From: Burkholderia sp. SRS-46
Lineage (GTDB): Bacteria; Pseudomonadota; Gammaproteobacteria; Burkholderiales; Burkholderiaceae
Direction of reading: 5' to 3'
Assembly: GCF_004343775.1 (NCBI RefSeq)
Contig: NZ_PTXL01000009.1
Location: forward strand, 464,454 to 528,453
Length of the DNA stretch: 64,000 nt
The notes beneath the pieces are model-generated. The model saw only the letters and a program-made list of their open reading frames with translations. It was not told the origin of the DNA and searched no databases. Position 1 is the first letter of the stretch. The number at the start of each line of letters is the position of its first letter. Of this stretch, positions 52,709 through 62,200 are shown one piece after another. Position numbers and translations under genes: made by a program.

Positions 52709-53983
52709 TCAGTAAATCGGGAAACGCTCGCAGAGCGCGAAGATCTCGCGGCGCACGCGCTGTTCGGTTGCGTGGTCGCCTTCCGGGTTCGCGCGCAGCG
52801 CGTCGAACACTTCCAGGATCAGGCGGCCCACTTCGCGGAACTCCGCGACGCCGAAGCCGCGCGTCGTGCCGGCCGGCGTGCCGAGGCGGATGCCCGACGT
52901 GACGGTGGGCTTCTCGGTGTCGAACGGGATGCCGTTCTTGTTGCAGGTGATGCCCGCGCGTTCCAGCGCCTGCTCGACCGGCGCGCCCTTCAGGCCCTTC
53001 GGGCGCAGGTCGACGAGCAGCAGGTGGTTGTCGGTGCCGCCCGTGACGAGATCGACGCCGCCCGCCTTCAGCACTTCGCCGAGTGCCTGCGCGTTCGCGA
53101 GCACGTTGTCGATGTAGGTCTTGAAGTCCGCGTGCAGCACTTCGCCGAACGCCACCGCCTTGCCGGCGATCACGTGCATCAGCGGGCCGCCCTGCAGGCC
53201 GGGGAACACGGCAGAGTTGATCTTCTTCGCGATCTCCTCGTCGTTGGTCAGCACGAAGCCGCCGCGCGGGCCGCGCAGCGTCTTGTGGGTGGTCGACGTG
53301 ACGACGTGCGCATGCTCGACCGGGTTCGCATGGCGGCCCGCGGCGATCACGCCGGCGATGTGCGCCATGTCGACCATCAGCTTCGCGCCGACGCTGTCCG
53401 CGATCGCGCGGAAGCGCGCGAAGTCGAGCGCGCGCGGGTACGCCGAGAAGCCGGCGATGATCAGGTTCGGCTTGTGCTCGTGCGCGAGCGCCTCGACCTG
53501 GTCGTAGTCGATCCGCATCGTGTCGCGGTTCACGCCGTACTGCACCGCGTTGAACCACTTGCCCGACAGCGCCGGCTTCGCGCCGTGCGTCAGGTGGCCG
53601 CCCGCGTCCAGCGACATGCCGAGCACCGTGTCGCCCGGCTTCGCGAGCGCGAGCATCACCGAGCCGTTCGCCTGCGCGCCCGAGTGCGGCTGCACGTTCG
53701 CATAGCCGGCGTTGAAGATCTGCTTCACGCGGTCGATCGCGAGCGCCTCGACTTCATCGGCGAATTCGCAGCCGCCGTAGTAGCGCTTGCCCGGATACCC
53801 TTCCGCGTACTTGTTGGTCAGCACCGAGCCCTGCGCCTCGAGCACGGCGCGCGACACGATGTTTTCGGACGCGATCAGCTCGACCTGCGACTGCTGGCGC
53901 TCGAGTTCCTTCAGGATGGCGCTGCGGACCGGCGCGTCGCGCTCGGCGAGGGGCTGCGAGAAGAAAGACTGGGTGTTCGACAT
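52709..53983 (-). CDS. glyA: Serine hydroxymethyltransferase (betaine-locus copy)
   Basis: A 424-residue PLP enzyme interconverting glycine and serine with 5,10-methylene-THF. The PLP lysine is K234 in T-T-H-K-T-L-R-G-P-R-G-G, and D-M-A-H-I-A-G and the early Y-P-G-K-R-Y-Y-G-G motif are present. The start at 53983 gives the usual N-terminus (M-S-N-T-Q-S-F-F-S-Q); a longer frame upstream is unlikely. It heads the locus and completes it: demethylation yields glycine and one-carbon units, which this enzyme joins to serine. A housekeeping glyA is expected elsewhere in the genome. Confidence 0.92.
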   Translation of the reverse strand: MSNTQSFFSQPLAERDAPVRSAILKELERQQSQVELIASENIVSRAVLEAQGSVLTNKYAEGYPGKRYYGGCEFADEVEALAIDRVKQIFNAGYANVQPHSGAQANGSVMLALAKPGDTVLGMSLDAGGHLTHGAKPALSGKWFNAVQYGVNRDTMRIDYDQVEALAHEHKPNLIIAGFSAYPRALDFARFRAIADSVGAKLMVDMAHIAGVIAAGRHANPVEHAHVVTSTTHKTLRGPRGGFVLTNDEEIAKKINSAVFPGLQGGPLMHVIAGKAVAFGEVLHADFKTYIDNVLANAQALGEVLKAGGVDLVTGGTDNHLLLVDLRPKGLKGAPVEQALERAGITCNKNGIPFDTEKPTVTSGIRLGTPAGTTRGFGVAEFREVGRLILEVFDALRANPEGDHATEQRVRREIFALCERFPIY

Positions 53984-54434
53984 AGAGCATCCGTGACGAA
54001 GAATTGTGGGGCTGCGATCAACGCGTAAGGCCCGCCGCGCCTGGGTTTCCAGCATGTCCATGGCAGGGCTGCCGACGGCTCTATTCTTGTCGTTCGGATT
54101 TTCGGTCGATTGATGAATTTAGACGCGTTCTTTGCCTTTTCCGCCATTCGCGTCCGTTTTATACAAGTGACCGATCGTGCTTTTTCGGATCGCCAAGCAT
54201 CGTCGCCGCAGCGCGCCACCGCCGCTCAGGCACTGCCACGGTGCCGCCGGCGCCCGCGGCAGGTGCAGCCGATCACGGATACGGTGCACTGCAGCATGGG
54301 CGCTCGGCCCAGACAACGTATGGAGCTAGGGGTTTAGCCGTATGGCACGCTTGTTGCGCTCGCTCACACAATACCGCAGCCCGGATCGTGCCTCGGGCTG
54401 AAAGCTATTAGTAGAGATTCTAGGAACGCTCCCC
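53984..54434. promoter_or_regulatory. Divergent promoter region between glyA and gbdR with a direct repeat
   Basis: This 451-base region is less GC-rich than its surroundings and has no credible gene. CGTATGG occurs at 54317-54323 and again at 54339-54345; the 22-base spacing is about two helical turns, as for paired half-sites of AraC-type activators. This lies about 90-120 bases upstream of gbdR, suggesting control by GbdR or a related protein. No glycine riboswitch was recognised. Confidence 0.45.
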
Positions 54435-55460
54435 ATGTCGCCCGACCGTACAGCGTCGCTGTCCCACTTCGCGTTCATGCTGTTGCCCAACTTCACGATG
54501 ATTGCGTTCACGAATGCGATCGAAGTGCTTCGGATGGCGAATTACCTGAGCGGCCAGCCGCTCTACCGCTGGTCGGTGATCAGCCCGGACGGCGGCCCGG
54601 TGACGGCGAGCAACGGCCTGACGGTCGACACCGGCCCCGCCGAATGCGCGGGGCAGCCGGACATCGTGTTCGTCTGCGGCGGCGTCGACGTGCAGCGCGC
54701 GACCAGCGCCGAACACCTGTCAACGCTGCGCCGCTTCGCGCGCGCGGGCATTCCGCTCGGCAGCCTGTGCACGGGCACCTATGCGCTCGCGAAGTCGGGC
54801 CTGCTCGCGGGCTACGCCTGTGCGATCCATTGGGAGAACATGTCCGCGCTGAAGGAGGAGTTTCCGGATACGCGCTTCCTGAAGGAACTGTTCGTGATCG
54901 ATCGCGACCGCATCACCTGCACGGGCGGCGTCGCGCCGCTCGACATGATGCTGAACCTGATCGCCGCGCGCGTCGGCACCGCGCGCGTCACGCAGATCGC
55001 CGAGCAGTTCATCGTCGAGCACGTGCGCGACACGAGCGCGCAGCAGCGGATGCCGCTCGTCGCGCGGCTCGGCTCCGCGAACAAGTCGTTATTCGAAGTA
55101 ATCTCGCTGATGGAGAACAACATCGAGGAGCCGCTGTCGCGCGAGGAGCTCGCGCGGCTGGCGAACATGTCGCAGCGGCAGTTGCAGCGCCTCTTCCGCG
55201 AGCACCTCGGCATGACGCCGACGCACTACTACCTGACGCTGCGGCTGCGCCGCGCGCGCGAGCTGCTGCTGCAGACCGACATGTCGATCATGCACATCAC
55301 GATGGCGTGCGGGTTCCAGTCAGCGTGCCACTTCAGCAAGAGCTACCGCGACGCGTTCGGTGTCGCGCCGACGCGGGAACGGCGCAAGCAGGTGGCGCCG
55401 CTCGCGCAATCGCCCGGTCCGGGCGGTGCGGCGTATCCGACGCATGCGATCCACGCGTGA
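54435..55460 (+). CDS. gbdR: GlxA/AraC family activator of glycine betaine catabolism
   Basis: A 341-residue regulator with an N-terminal DJ-1/PfpI-type ligand domain (F-M-L-L-P-N-F-T-M-I-A-F, G-S-L-C-T-G-T-Y-A-L-A) and a C-terminal AraC DNA-binding domain (R-Q-L-Q-R-L-F-R-E-H-L and M-H-I-T-M-A-C-G-F-Q-S-A-C-H-F-S). Position next to glyA, the dipeptidase-like gene and dgcAB matches Pseudomonas gbdR, the activator that senses glycine betaine and dimethylglycine. It is divergent from the locus it should control. Its stop abuts the convergent stop of the next gene with no spacer. Confidence 0.88.
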   Translation: MSPDRTASLSHFAFMLLPNFTMIAFTNAIEVLRMANYLSGQPLYRWSVISPDGGPVTASNGLTVDTGPAECAGQPDIVFVCGGVDVQRATSAEHLSTLRRFARAGIPLGSLCTGTYALAKSGLLAGYACAIHWENMSALKEEFPDTRFLKELFVIDRDRITCTGGVAPLDMMLNLIAARVGTARVTQIAEQFIVEHVRDTSAQQRMPLVARLGSANKSLFEVISLMENNIEEPLSREELARLANMSQRQLQRLFREHLGMTPTHYYLTLRLRRARELLLQTDMSIMHITMACGFQSACHFSKSYRDAFGVAPTRERRKQVAPLAQSPGPGGAAYPTHAIHA

Positions 55461-56894
55461 CTATACCGGGCGGTTCGCGCGTTGCAGCAGCCACGACGCG
55501 ATGTTTTCGACGACGGGCGTCCAATCTCCCTCGTGAGTCTGCCGTAGCACGAATGCGTCCCTGACCCACGGGCTGGCGGTTCCCCGGCTGCCCCAGCGCC
55601 AGTCGCCGGAGGTATGAACGGGTACGCAAGTCGGCGTGCCCATCATCGCGGCAAGATTGGCCACCGCCGAGTCCACGGCGACCGCCGCATCGAGCTGGGC
55701 AATACAGGCGGCCGTGTCGTCGAAATGCCAGATGCCGGGCAGATAGCGGCTGACGTTGCTGGCCGGCGTACCGGCGACTGCTTCGACCACCGGATGATGC
55801 AAGTTGACGAAATGCACGCGATCGGCCACGGCAGGATTCGCCGCGAGCCGGTTGACAGCACCGAGCGGCAAGCTGCGGCGCGCGGCCCAATGCCGCTGGG
55901 TGCCGCTCAGCTCCGGTCGGTGGCGCTGATCGCAGTCCCAGAACAGACCAACCAGCATCTTCCCCGGATGCTGCGCGCGTAGCTGCCGCCCCCACGCTTC
56001 GGCAATCTGCTGTTTCTCGGGCGGTGCGTGGATATAGGGCTGGAAGCAGTACCCGGACGGCGCCGTCTTCGGCCCGGCCTTCATCAGCGGCAGGTGCAGC
56101 AGCGTGGCGTACAACTGCGGCGCGAACGCGTCGACACGCGCCTGCGCGTCCTCGGGCAACACTTCATGAAAACTCAATGGACGCGGCGCGCTTACGACCT
56201 CGCAATCGGGCAGCGCCGCCTGCATGAGCGCATGGACCTGCGGGTCGCAGGTGATCATCACGCGCGCGCCCGCTTCAAGCCAGTCGGTCACGCATGCGGC
56301 CAGGAGGAAGTTGTCGCCGAAACCCAGTTGATGCGTGATCAGCACGCGCCGGCCGCGAAGATCGGTTTCACCGTTCCACATCGGAATTCCGGCGGGACGA
56401 TAGTTGCCGCCCGAGGCCGGATCCTCATTACGCATCAGCCAATGGGCAAAGCCCCGCGGGTCTCCCGCCTTGAGCATCGCTTCGCCCATCAGGTGTTCGG
56501 CCTCTACCGCAAACGGGGCGTTGTCGGCAGCCGCCAGCTGCCTGGCCTGGTCCAGCAGCGCGACTGCTTGCACGAGGTCACCGGCCATCATCAGGCTGTA
56601 GCCAAGGCGCAGCGGGTCAAGCCCGGGCACACCCGAACTCAGCGGGTCGCGCGTCCATGTCTCGGCAGCCTCGGCATGCCCTCCCAGCAGATTCAGTACA
56701 AACGCGCGTAATCCGATGAACGCCGCGCTATGCGGATCGAGCGCCAGCGCACGGTCCGCCCACGGGAGCAGTTCGTTCTCGCGTCCGAGCGCAATCAACG
56801 TCTCGCAGATTTCGCGCACGATTGCGATGTCGTGTGGATTGTTCGCGTGCCGTGCTTCCAATGCACGTAGTTGATGGTTCAATTCGACGGTCAT
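55461..56894 (-). CDS. TPR/glycosyltransferase-like protein near the autotransporter
   Basis: A 477-residue cytoplasmic protein. Residues about 1-170 form tetratricopeptide-like helices (for example L-P-W-A-D-R-A-L-A-L-D-P-H-S-A-A-F). From about 185 there is a GT41/heptosyltransferase-like domain: L-I-T-H-Q-L-G-F-G-D-N-F-L-L-A, then near residue 400 C-I-A-Q-L-D-A-A-V-A-V-D-S-A-V-A-N-L-A, the nucleotide-sugar-binding motif where the usual V-D-T-A-x-A-H-L has Ser and Asn changes (D-S-A-V-A-N-L), so activity is uncertain. It is downstream of the FkbM gene (116 bases) in the same direction and related in type to the decayed gene at 16.5-17.8 kb. Protein glycosylation is one possible role. Confidence 0.7.
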   Translation of the reverse strand: MTVELNHQLRALEARHANNPHDIAIVREICETLIALGRENELLPWADRALALDPHSAAFIGLRAFVLNLLGGHAEAAETWTRDPLSSGVPGLDPLRLGYSLMMAGDLVQAVALLDQARQLAAADNAPFAVEAEHLMGEAMLKAGDPRGFAHWLMRNEDPASGGNYRPAGIPMWNGETDLRGRRVLITHQLGFGDNFLLAACVTDWLEAGARVMITCDPQVHALMQAALPDCEVVSAPRPLSFHEVLPEDAQARVDAFAPQLYATLLHLPLMKAGPKTAPSGYCFQPYIHAPPEKQQIAEAWGRQLRAQHPGKMLVGLFWDCDQRHRPELSGTQRHWAARRSLPLGAVNRLAANPAVADRVHFVNLHHPVVEAVAGTPASNVSRYLPGIWHFDDTAACIAQLDAAVAVDSAVANLAAMMGTPTCVPVHTSGDWRWGSRGTASPWVRDAFVLRQTHEGDWTPVVENIASWLLQRANRPV

Positions 56895-57010
56895 CGCTGG
56901 ATCTCGGCTTCAGAAGACGGGGGCAATCGCGCGCTGCTCCGATCATGCATCGTGCCGTGCTCCCACACTGGGTTGAAGCAGCCCGACTGCATCCGGCGTC
57001 GAACCGGATC

Positions 57011-57829
57011 TCAATTCAGATACGTGATCCCATCGCGATGGCTCACGTGCTGCAGCACGGGATCATCGGCGTGGATTGCGACGAGGTTGATACCGGCCGG
57101 GAAATAACGGTATCCCAGCTCGTCGAACATGTCTTTGATGACCGTCTGATCGGATTTGAGGATCTCGACGGAAAGCACCGGCTTGAGCGTCTGCAACGTT
57201 TTTTTGGCGCCACGCAGCACATCGACTTCCATCCCTTCGACATCCAGCTTGATGAAGTCGACACGCTCCAGGCTCAGTGAATCGATGCTGACCATCGGCA
57301 CGGTCGTGCCGCTGGACGGATCATACGAAATGCTTTGTCCGATGTGTTCGGTGTTGGCTTGATGGCGCAGCTCGAGACTGCCGAAACTGGCGTGCGCGAA
57401 ATAATCGGGTTGCGGCACGATCAATTCGCCTTCGTGATCGCCGAGCGCAGCAAGCTTCGCCCGCGCATTCAGGCAATTGTTGACGGCGATGTTGCCCGCC
57501 AGCGCATAGTAGACGACCTCCTGCGCCTCGAAGCTCAACACGCGCCCCCAGCCGTACATATGTCGCGCCCATTCGATCGTGTGCACGCCAATGTTGGCAC
57601 CGCCATCGATCGCCAGCACGCCGTCACCGAAATATTGTCGACGCCGATCGAGCAGGGCGAGCAGGAAGGCGACCTCGTCTGCGTCAAAACTCGACTGCAC
57701 CAGGATCTGGTGTCCGACACCGTACACGTGCCCGGAACTGTTGACGTTGTAATCGTTGCGATTGACGATCATCGTGCCGTGATTCGAGGCAGCGAGTACG
57801 AATGCAATGGGGCGATGGGGAAATGACAT
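57011..57829 (-). CDS. FkbM family methyltransferase
   Basis: A 272-residue SAM-dependent methyltransferase. Motif I is I-D-G-G-A-N-I-G-V-H-T-I-E-W-A near residue 80, the acidic loop is L-S-F-E-A-Q, and the FkbM-specific S-I-D-S-L...V-D-F-I-K-L-D-V-E-G-M-E near residue 190 is intact. Members O-methylate sugars of glycans, glycolipids or flagellin. The ATG at 57829 is chosen because the domain begins soon after it; upstream codons read into the remains of another gene. It lies between the TPR/glycosyltransferase-like gene and the OmpA/autotransporter genes, with composition less GC-rich than average. Confidence 0.82.
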   Translation of the reverse strand: MSFPHRPIAFVLAASNHGTMIVNRNDYNVNSSGHVYGVGHQILVQSSFDADEVAFLLALLDRRRQYFGDGVLAIDGGANIGVHTIEWARHMYGWGRVLSFEAQEVVYYALAGNIAVNNCLNARAKLAALGDHEGELIVPQPDYFAHASFGSLELRHQANTEHIGQSISYDPSSGTTVPMVSIDSLSLERVDFIKLDVEGMEVDVLRGAKKTLQTLKPVLSVEILKSDQTVIKDMFDELGYRYFPAGINLVAIHADDPVLQHVSHRDGITYLN

Positions 57830-58380
57830 GGGAGAGCGAGCCTTTTCAGAATATCTATGTCTGTGTGGCGCATATCGCCGCAACACCGATTGCTGCTTTG
57901 GCGAGCGCGGGTACCGGGCGGCCCGAACCTCGAGCACGCGAAGGTCATGCGTATCGCCCCGAAGTTCAGTGTACCCATCATTGGCGGCTTGCACCATCCG
58001 CCACCACACGAGGTTATCGGACACGTACAAGGCCATCATGATCTCACCGCAGATTACGCTCGGACTGCCAATCGTCTCCGACGCGTTCGAACACCTGAGC
58101 ATCGGGCGCCTGAGAGTCCGCGCTTGCGAGCTTCGCTGCCAGGCCTTCCGGCGGAAACGTAGCGACGGAAAATTGTCCGTTGCCGCCTGCCAGCCCGCTC
58201 GAACTCGCTCCAGAATCCGCGGTCGGCGCGGCGACCTGGCTCGCTCGCCCTGGTGCGCAAGGGACCGACCGGCAGGTCGTCCCGTAACGTCAAGACGATG
58301 GCGTCCTGCTTGCGCTCGCCAAGTCCTGCGTCAAGACACCCGGCGGCTGAGTTGTTCGGGGCGATATGAACCGTGGCCAT
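57830..58380 (-). pseudogene. DUF1835/DUF3658-like gene in pieces
   Basis: From an ATG at 58380 with a good ribosome binding site (GGAAGG) the frame reads M-A-T-V-H-I-A-P-N-N-S-A-A-G-C-L...L-R-D-D-L-P-V-G-P-L, the typical N-terminus of DUF1835 proteins. After about 60 residues the frame degenerates. The next frame gives L-A-S-A-D-S-Q-A-P-D-A-Q-V-F-E-R-V-G-D-D-W in order, then a third frame gives S-D-N-L-V-W-W-R-M-V-Q-A-A-N-D-G-Y-T-E-L-R-G-D, a plausible DUF3658-type C-terminus. The family is normally about 250 residues; only about 160 codons' worth of DNA remains, so there are frameshifts and a loss of internal sequence. The region is otherwise without genes. Confidence 0.65.
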
Positions 58381-58495
58381 CGTTACCTTCCCTGAGTTCA
58401 AGGCCGGCCGGATTCGCGCGGCACGCCGCGACCGGGCCCGACGCTGTCGTGCGTATTCCGAAATTTCGGCACGGGTGGTGCACGACGCTTCGGCA

Positions 58496-59170
58496 TCAGC
58501 GTTCCAGCGAGATTTCGACGCGCCGGTTGCTCGCGCGTCCTTCCGCCGTGGCGTTGGACGCGATCGGATCGACGCTGCCGCGCCCCGTCACAGCAACAGT
58601 GCGTGCGTTCAGGCCGTGCGCCTTCAGGTAGCCGGCGACGGCTTGCGCGCGGCGCTGCGATAGCGTGAGATTGGACGCGTCGTTACCGACCGAATCCGTG
58701 TAGCCCGTGACCGACACGCGCGTGAAGGCCGCGTCGCCTTGCCTCGCCAGCAGCGCGTCGAGCGATGCGAGGGCGGTGGGCGTGAGCGTCGCCAGCCCGG
58801 TGGCGAACAGCGCATCGCCCGCGAGATTCACGTGCTCGACGGCGGCGGGAGCCGCGGCCACGGGCGACGAGGCCGGCACCGGCGCGGCGGCTTCCGGCGC
58901 GCCGCACTGGAACACGAGCGTGGCCGGGTCGGTGCCGTCGCGCAGCGCTTTCTCGGCGTCGACCGCACGCACCGGCTGGTCGCCGCAGATGCGCCGGGCC
59001 GCCTTCATGCAGGTGTTCGGGCCCGAGAGGATGCCGTGGCAGTCGACCCGGTACGTGCGCACGCCGTCGCGCGGCTGCAGTTCGGACGCGCTGAAGGTGG
59101 GGCCTGACGTGGTGGAGCATGCGGCGAGGGAGAACGCGAAGAGCGCCAGCGCGAGAGTGAGTTTGTTCAC
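58496..59170 (-). CDS. OmpA-family outer-membrane lipoprotein downstream of the autotransporter
   Basis: A 224-residue lipoprotein. The GTG start at 59170 (AGGA upstream) gives a signal peptide with lipobox L-A-A-C18. After a Ser/Pro/Ala linker the C-terminal OmpA domain contains L-F-A-T-G-L-A-T-L-T-P, V-T-G-Y-T-D-S-V-G and the peptidoglycan-binding end S-N-A-T-A-E-G-R-A-S-N-R-R-V-E-I. The middle part holds four cysteines that could pair. It is 101 bases downstream of the autotransporter stop and probably cotranscribed. OmpA-type lipoproteins beside trimeric autotransporters are thought to help anchor or export them. Confidence 0.87.
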   Translation of the reverse strand: MNKLTLALALFAFSLAACSTTSGPTFSASELQPRDGVRTYRVDCHGILSGPNTCMKAARRICGDQPVRAVDAEKALRDGTDPATLVFQCGAPEAAAPVPASSPVAAAPAAVEHVNLAGDALFATGLATLTPTALASLDALLARQGDAAFTRVSVTGYTDSVGNDASNLTLSQRRAQAVAGYLKAHGLNARTVAVTGRGSVDPIASNATAEGRASNRRVEISLER

Positions 59171-59271
59171 GATGATGTCCTGAATGCGATCGTTGATGAA
59201 GCACGCCGCCCGGTAGCCGTTCGAGCGGCGGGCCGGGCAGCGACGACTGCGCCCGGCCCGCACGGCGACGG

Positions 59272-62200
59272 TTACTTCCACTGATACAGCATGCCTGCAC
59301 CGATGACGCGCTGGCTGCCGCTGAAGCCGCCGTTGATCGACGCCTTCAGGTTTTCGGAGATCCGCGCCTGCATGTTGATCGCCATCGCCTTCTGGCCGAG
59401 GAAGCTCGATGTACCGATCCCCATCCCGAAGTTCGCGTCGCGATCGAGCTGCGGGATCGACGCCATCGCGCCGACGGCCGCGATACCCTGCTTCGCCATC
59501 TGGTCGGTCTGCTGCAGCTGCGAACCGAGGCTGTTGATCTGCGCCTGCTGGCCCGACAGCGCCGTTGACAGTGTCGACTGCACCGCGTTCAGCTGGTTCA
59601 CGTTGACCGCGTCGGTGCCCTGCGTGCCCGCCGCGACGTTGGTGATCTGCCGCTGCTGCGTGTCGCTGCCGACCGACACCACGTTCGAGCGGCCTCCGTC
59701 CGTCGAGTTCGCACCGATCGCGACCGAGTTCGCCCCGGCCGTGACCTTGGGCGCGTCGTTGCCGGTGCCGTTCAGGTCGGCTGCAACGCCTTGGGCACCT
59801 TGCAGGCGCGTCGTGTTGTTGTTGAGCGTCGTCGAGAGCGCCGACAACTGGTTGTTGATGTTCGTCACACCGGTCGACAGCGACGCAATCGAGGCGTTCG
59901 TCGAGCTGAGGCCCGTCGACAGCGACGTGAAGCCTTGGGAAGTCGATGTCGACAGCGAGGTGATGCTGTTCGAGGTCGACGTCGACAGGCTGTTGACGGC
60001 CATGTTGGTCGCGTTCAGCTGGCTGCCGTTGACCGCGTCCGTGCTGCCGGCCGACACGCGGCCCGCCGCAACGTTCGTGATCTGGCGTTCCGCGCCAGGC
60101 GCACCCACGCTCACCACGCTCGTCGGCGTGCTGCCCGCCAGCGCGTAGTTGACGCCGCCGACCGTCACGCTCGACGTCGGGTTCGCAGCGGACGTCACGG
60201 AGCCCGAGCCGAGTGCGACGTCGTTGGCGTTGATCGCGACCGCGTTCGAGCCGAACGCGAGCGAGCCGGCGCCCGCCGCCGTCGAAGTGTTGCCCAGTGC
60301 GACCGAACCCGTGCCGGTTGCGACGTTGGCGTTACCTGCCGCCAGTGCGCCCTGACCCGTCGCCGTGTTGTTGGCCCCCGCCGCGACTGCGCCGGTGCCG
60401 GTCGCGACGTTCGGGTCGCCGATCGCGACCGCGCCGTCACCGCTGGCCGTGTTCGCGACACCGATCGATACGGCCTTGCCACCCGTCGCCATCGCGTTCT
60501 GACCGATCGCGACCGCGCCGCCCGAGCTCGCATTCGCGCCGTCGCCGACCGCGACGCTGGACGCGCCCGCGGCCGTCGCATTCGTCCCCATCGCCAGCGC
60601 GTTGATGCCCGTTGCGCCGTCGTTGTTGTAGTTCCCCTGCTGCGTGCCGTTGTCGTTGACGCTGTAGTAGTGCGTCTTGGCGGCCTGGAGCGCGGTAGAG
60701 GTCGACGTCGACAACGACGTGATCGAGCTGTTGGTCGTGCTCAGCCCCGTCGACAGCGAGCCGATGCTGGTCGCAGTCGAGGTCGACAGCGACGTCAACG
60801 CGCTATTGGTCGTGCTCAGGCCGGTCGACAGCGAGCCGATGCTGGTCGACGTCGACGTGGACAGCGTGTTGATCGCCGTATTGGTTGCGAAGAGCTGCGA
60901 ACCGTTGACCGCGTCCGTGCTGCTGGCGGTAACCTGCCCAGCCGCCACGTTGGTGATCTGACGTTCCGAACCTTGCGCACCGACGCTCACGACGCTACTC
61001 GGATTGGCGCCGGCGAACGTGTAGTTCGTGCCGCCAATGTTGGCGCCGGACGTCGCGTTGGCCGCGGCGGTGACCGAGCCGGAGCCGAGTGCGACATCGC
61101 CGGCGTTGTTCGCAACGGCGTTCGGGCCGATCGCCACCGAGTCGGCGCCGAGGGCCTTGCTGTCCGCGTCAGTCGAGTTCGCGTGGAAGTACTTGATGCC
61201 CTGGCTGTTGATGCTGTCGATCGCCGTGCCGACGCTGTTCGCAGTGCTCGTCGTGCCGTTCGCGTTGTACGTCGTGTACGACGGGGCGGAGACCGCACCG
61301 GTCGCCGGGTTGTAGGTCGAACCGCCGCCCAGTGCCGCGGCGGTGCTGCTGCCGAGGTTGCCGCTCGCGGCAGTGGCGGAACTCACGCTGGTCGACAGCG
61401 AGTTGAGCGACGTATTGGTTGCGAAGAGCTGCGAACCATTGATCGCGTCCGTGCTGCTGGCGCTGACCTGCCCGGCGGCGACGTTCGTGATCTGACGTTC
61501 CGAACCTTGCGCACCGACGCTCACCACGCTGGCCGGAGTGGCGCCGGCGAACGTGTAGTTCGTGCCACCAATGTTGGCGCTGGACGTCGCGTTGGCCGCG
61601 GCGGTGACCGAGCCGGAGCCGAGTGCGACGTCGCCGGCGTTGTTGGCAACGGCATTCGGGCCTATCGCCACCGCGTCGGTGCCGAGGGCCTTGCTGTCCT
61701 GCGCGGTCGAGTTCGCGTGGAAGTACTTGATGCCCTGGCTGTTGATGTTGTCGATCGCCGAGCCGACGCTGTTCGCAGTGCTCGTCGTGCCGTTCGCGTT
61801 GTACGTCGTGTACGACGGCGCGCTGACCGTGCCGGTCGCCGGGTCGTAGGATGCGCCACCGCCCAGTGCCGCGGCGGCGCTGCTGCCGAGGTTGTTGGTC
61901 GTGGCAGTGACGGTGCTCAGGCCCGTCGACAACGAGCTGATGCCGGCTGCCGTGGACGTCGACAGTGACGCCACTGTGCTGTCGGTCGTGCTCAGGCCCG
62001 TCGACAGCGAGTTAAGGCCGGCCAACGTCGAGGTGGACAGTGAAGCCACCGTGCTGTTGGTCGTGCTCAAGCCCGTCGACAGCGAGCCAATACCCGTCGA
62101 GGTCGAGGTGGACAGCGACGCGATCGAGCTGTTCGCCGACGAAATACCGGTCGATGTGGACGTCGACAACGACGCCACCGTGCTGTCGGTCGTGCTCAGG

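Noticed and set aside
53984..54434. Glycine riboswitch upstream of glyA
   Set aside because: I looked for the tandem-aptamer pattern in the glyA leader and saw no convincing match; a covariance-model search would settle it.
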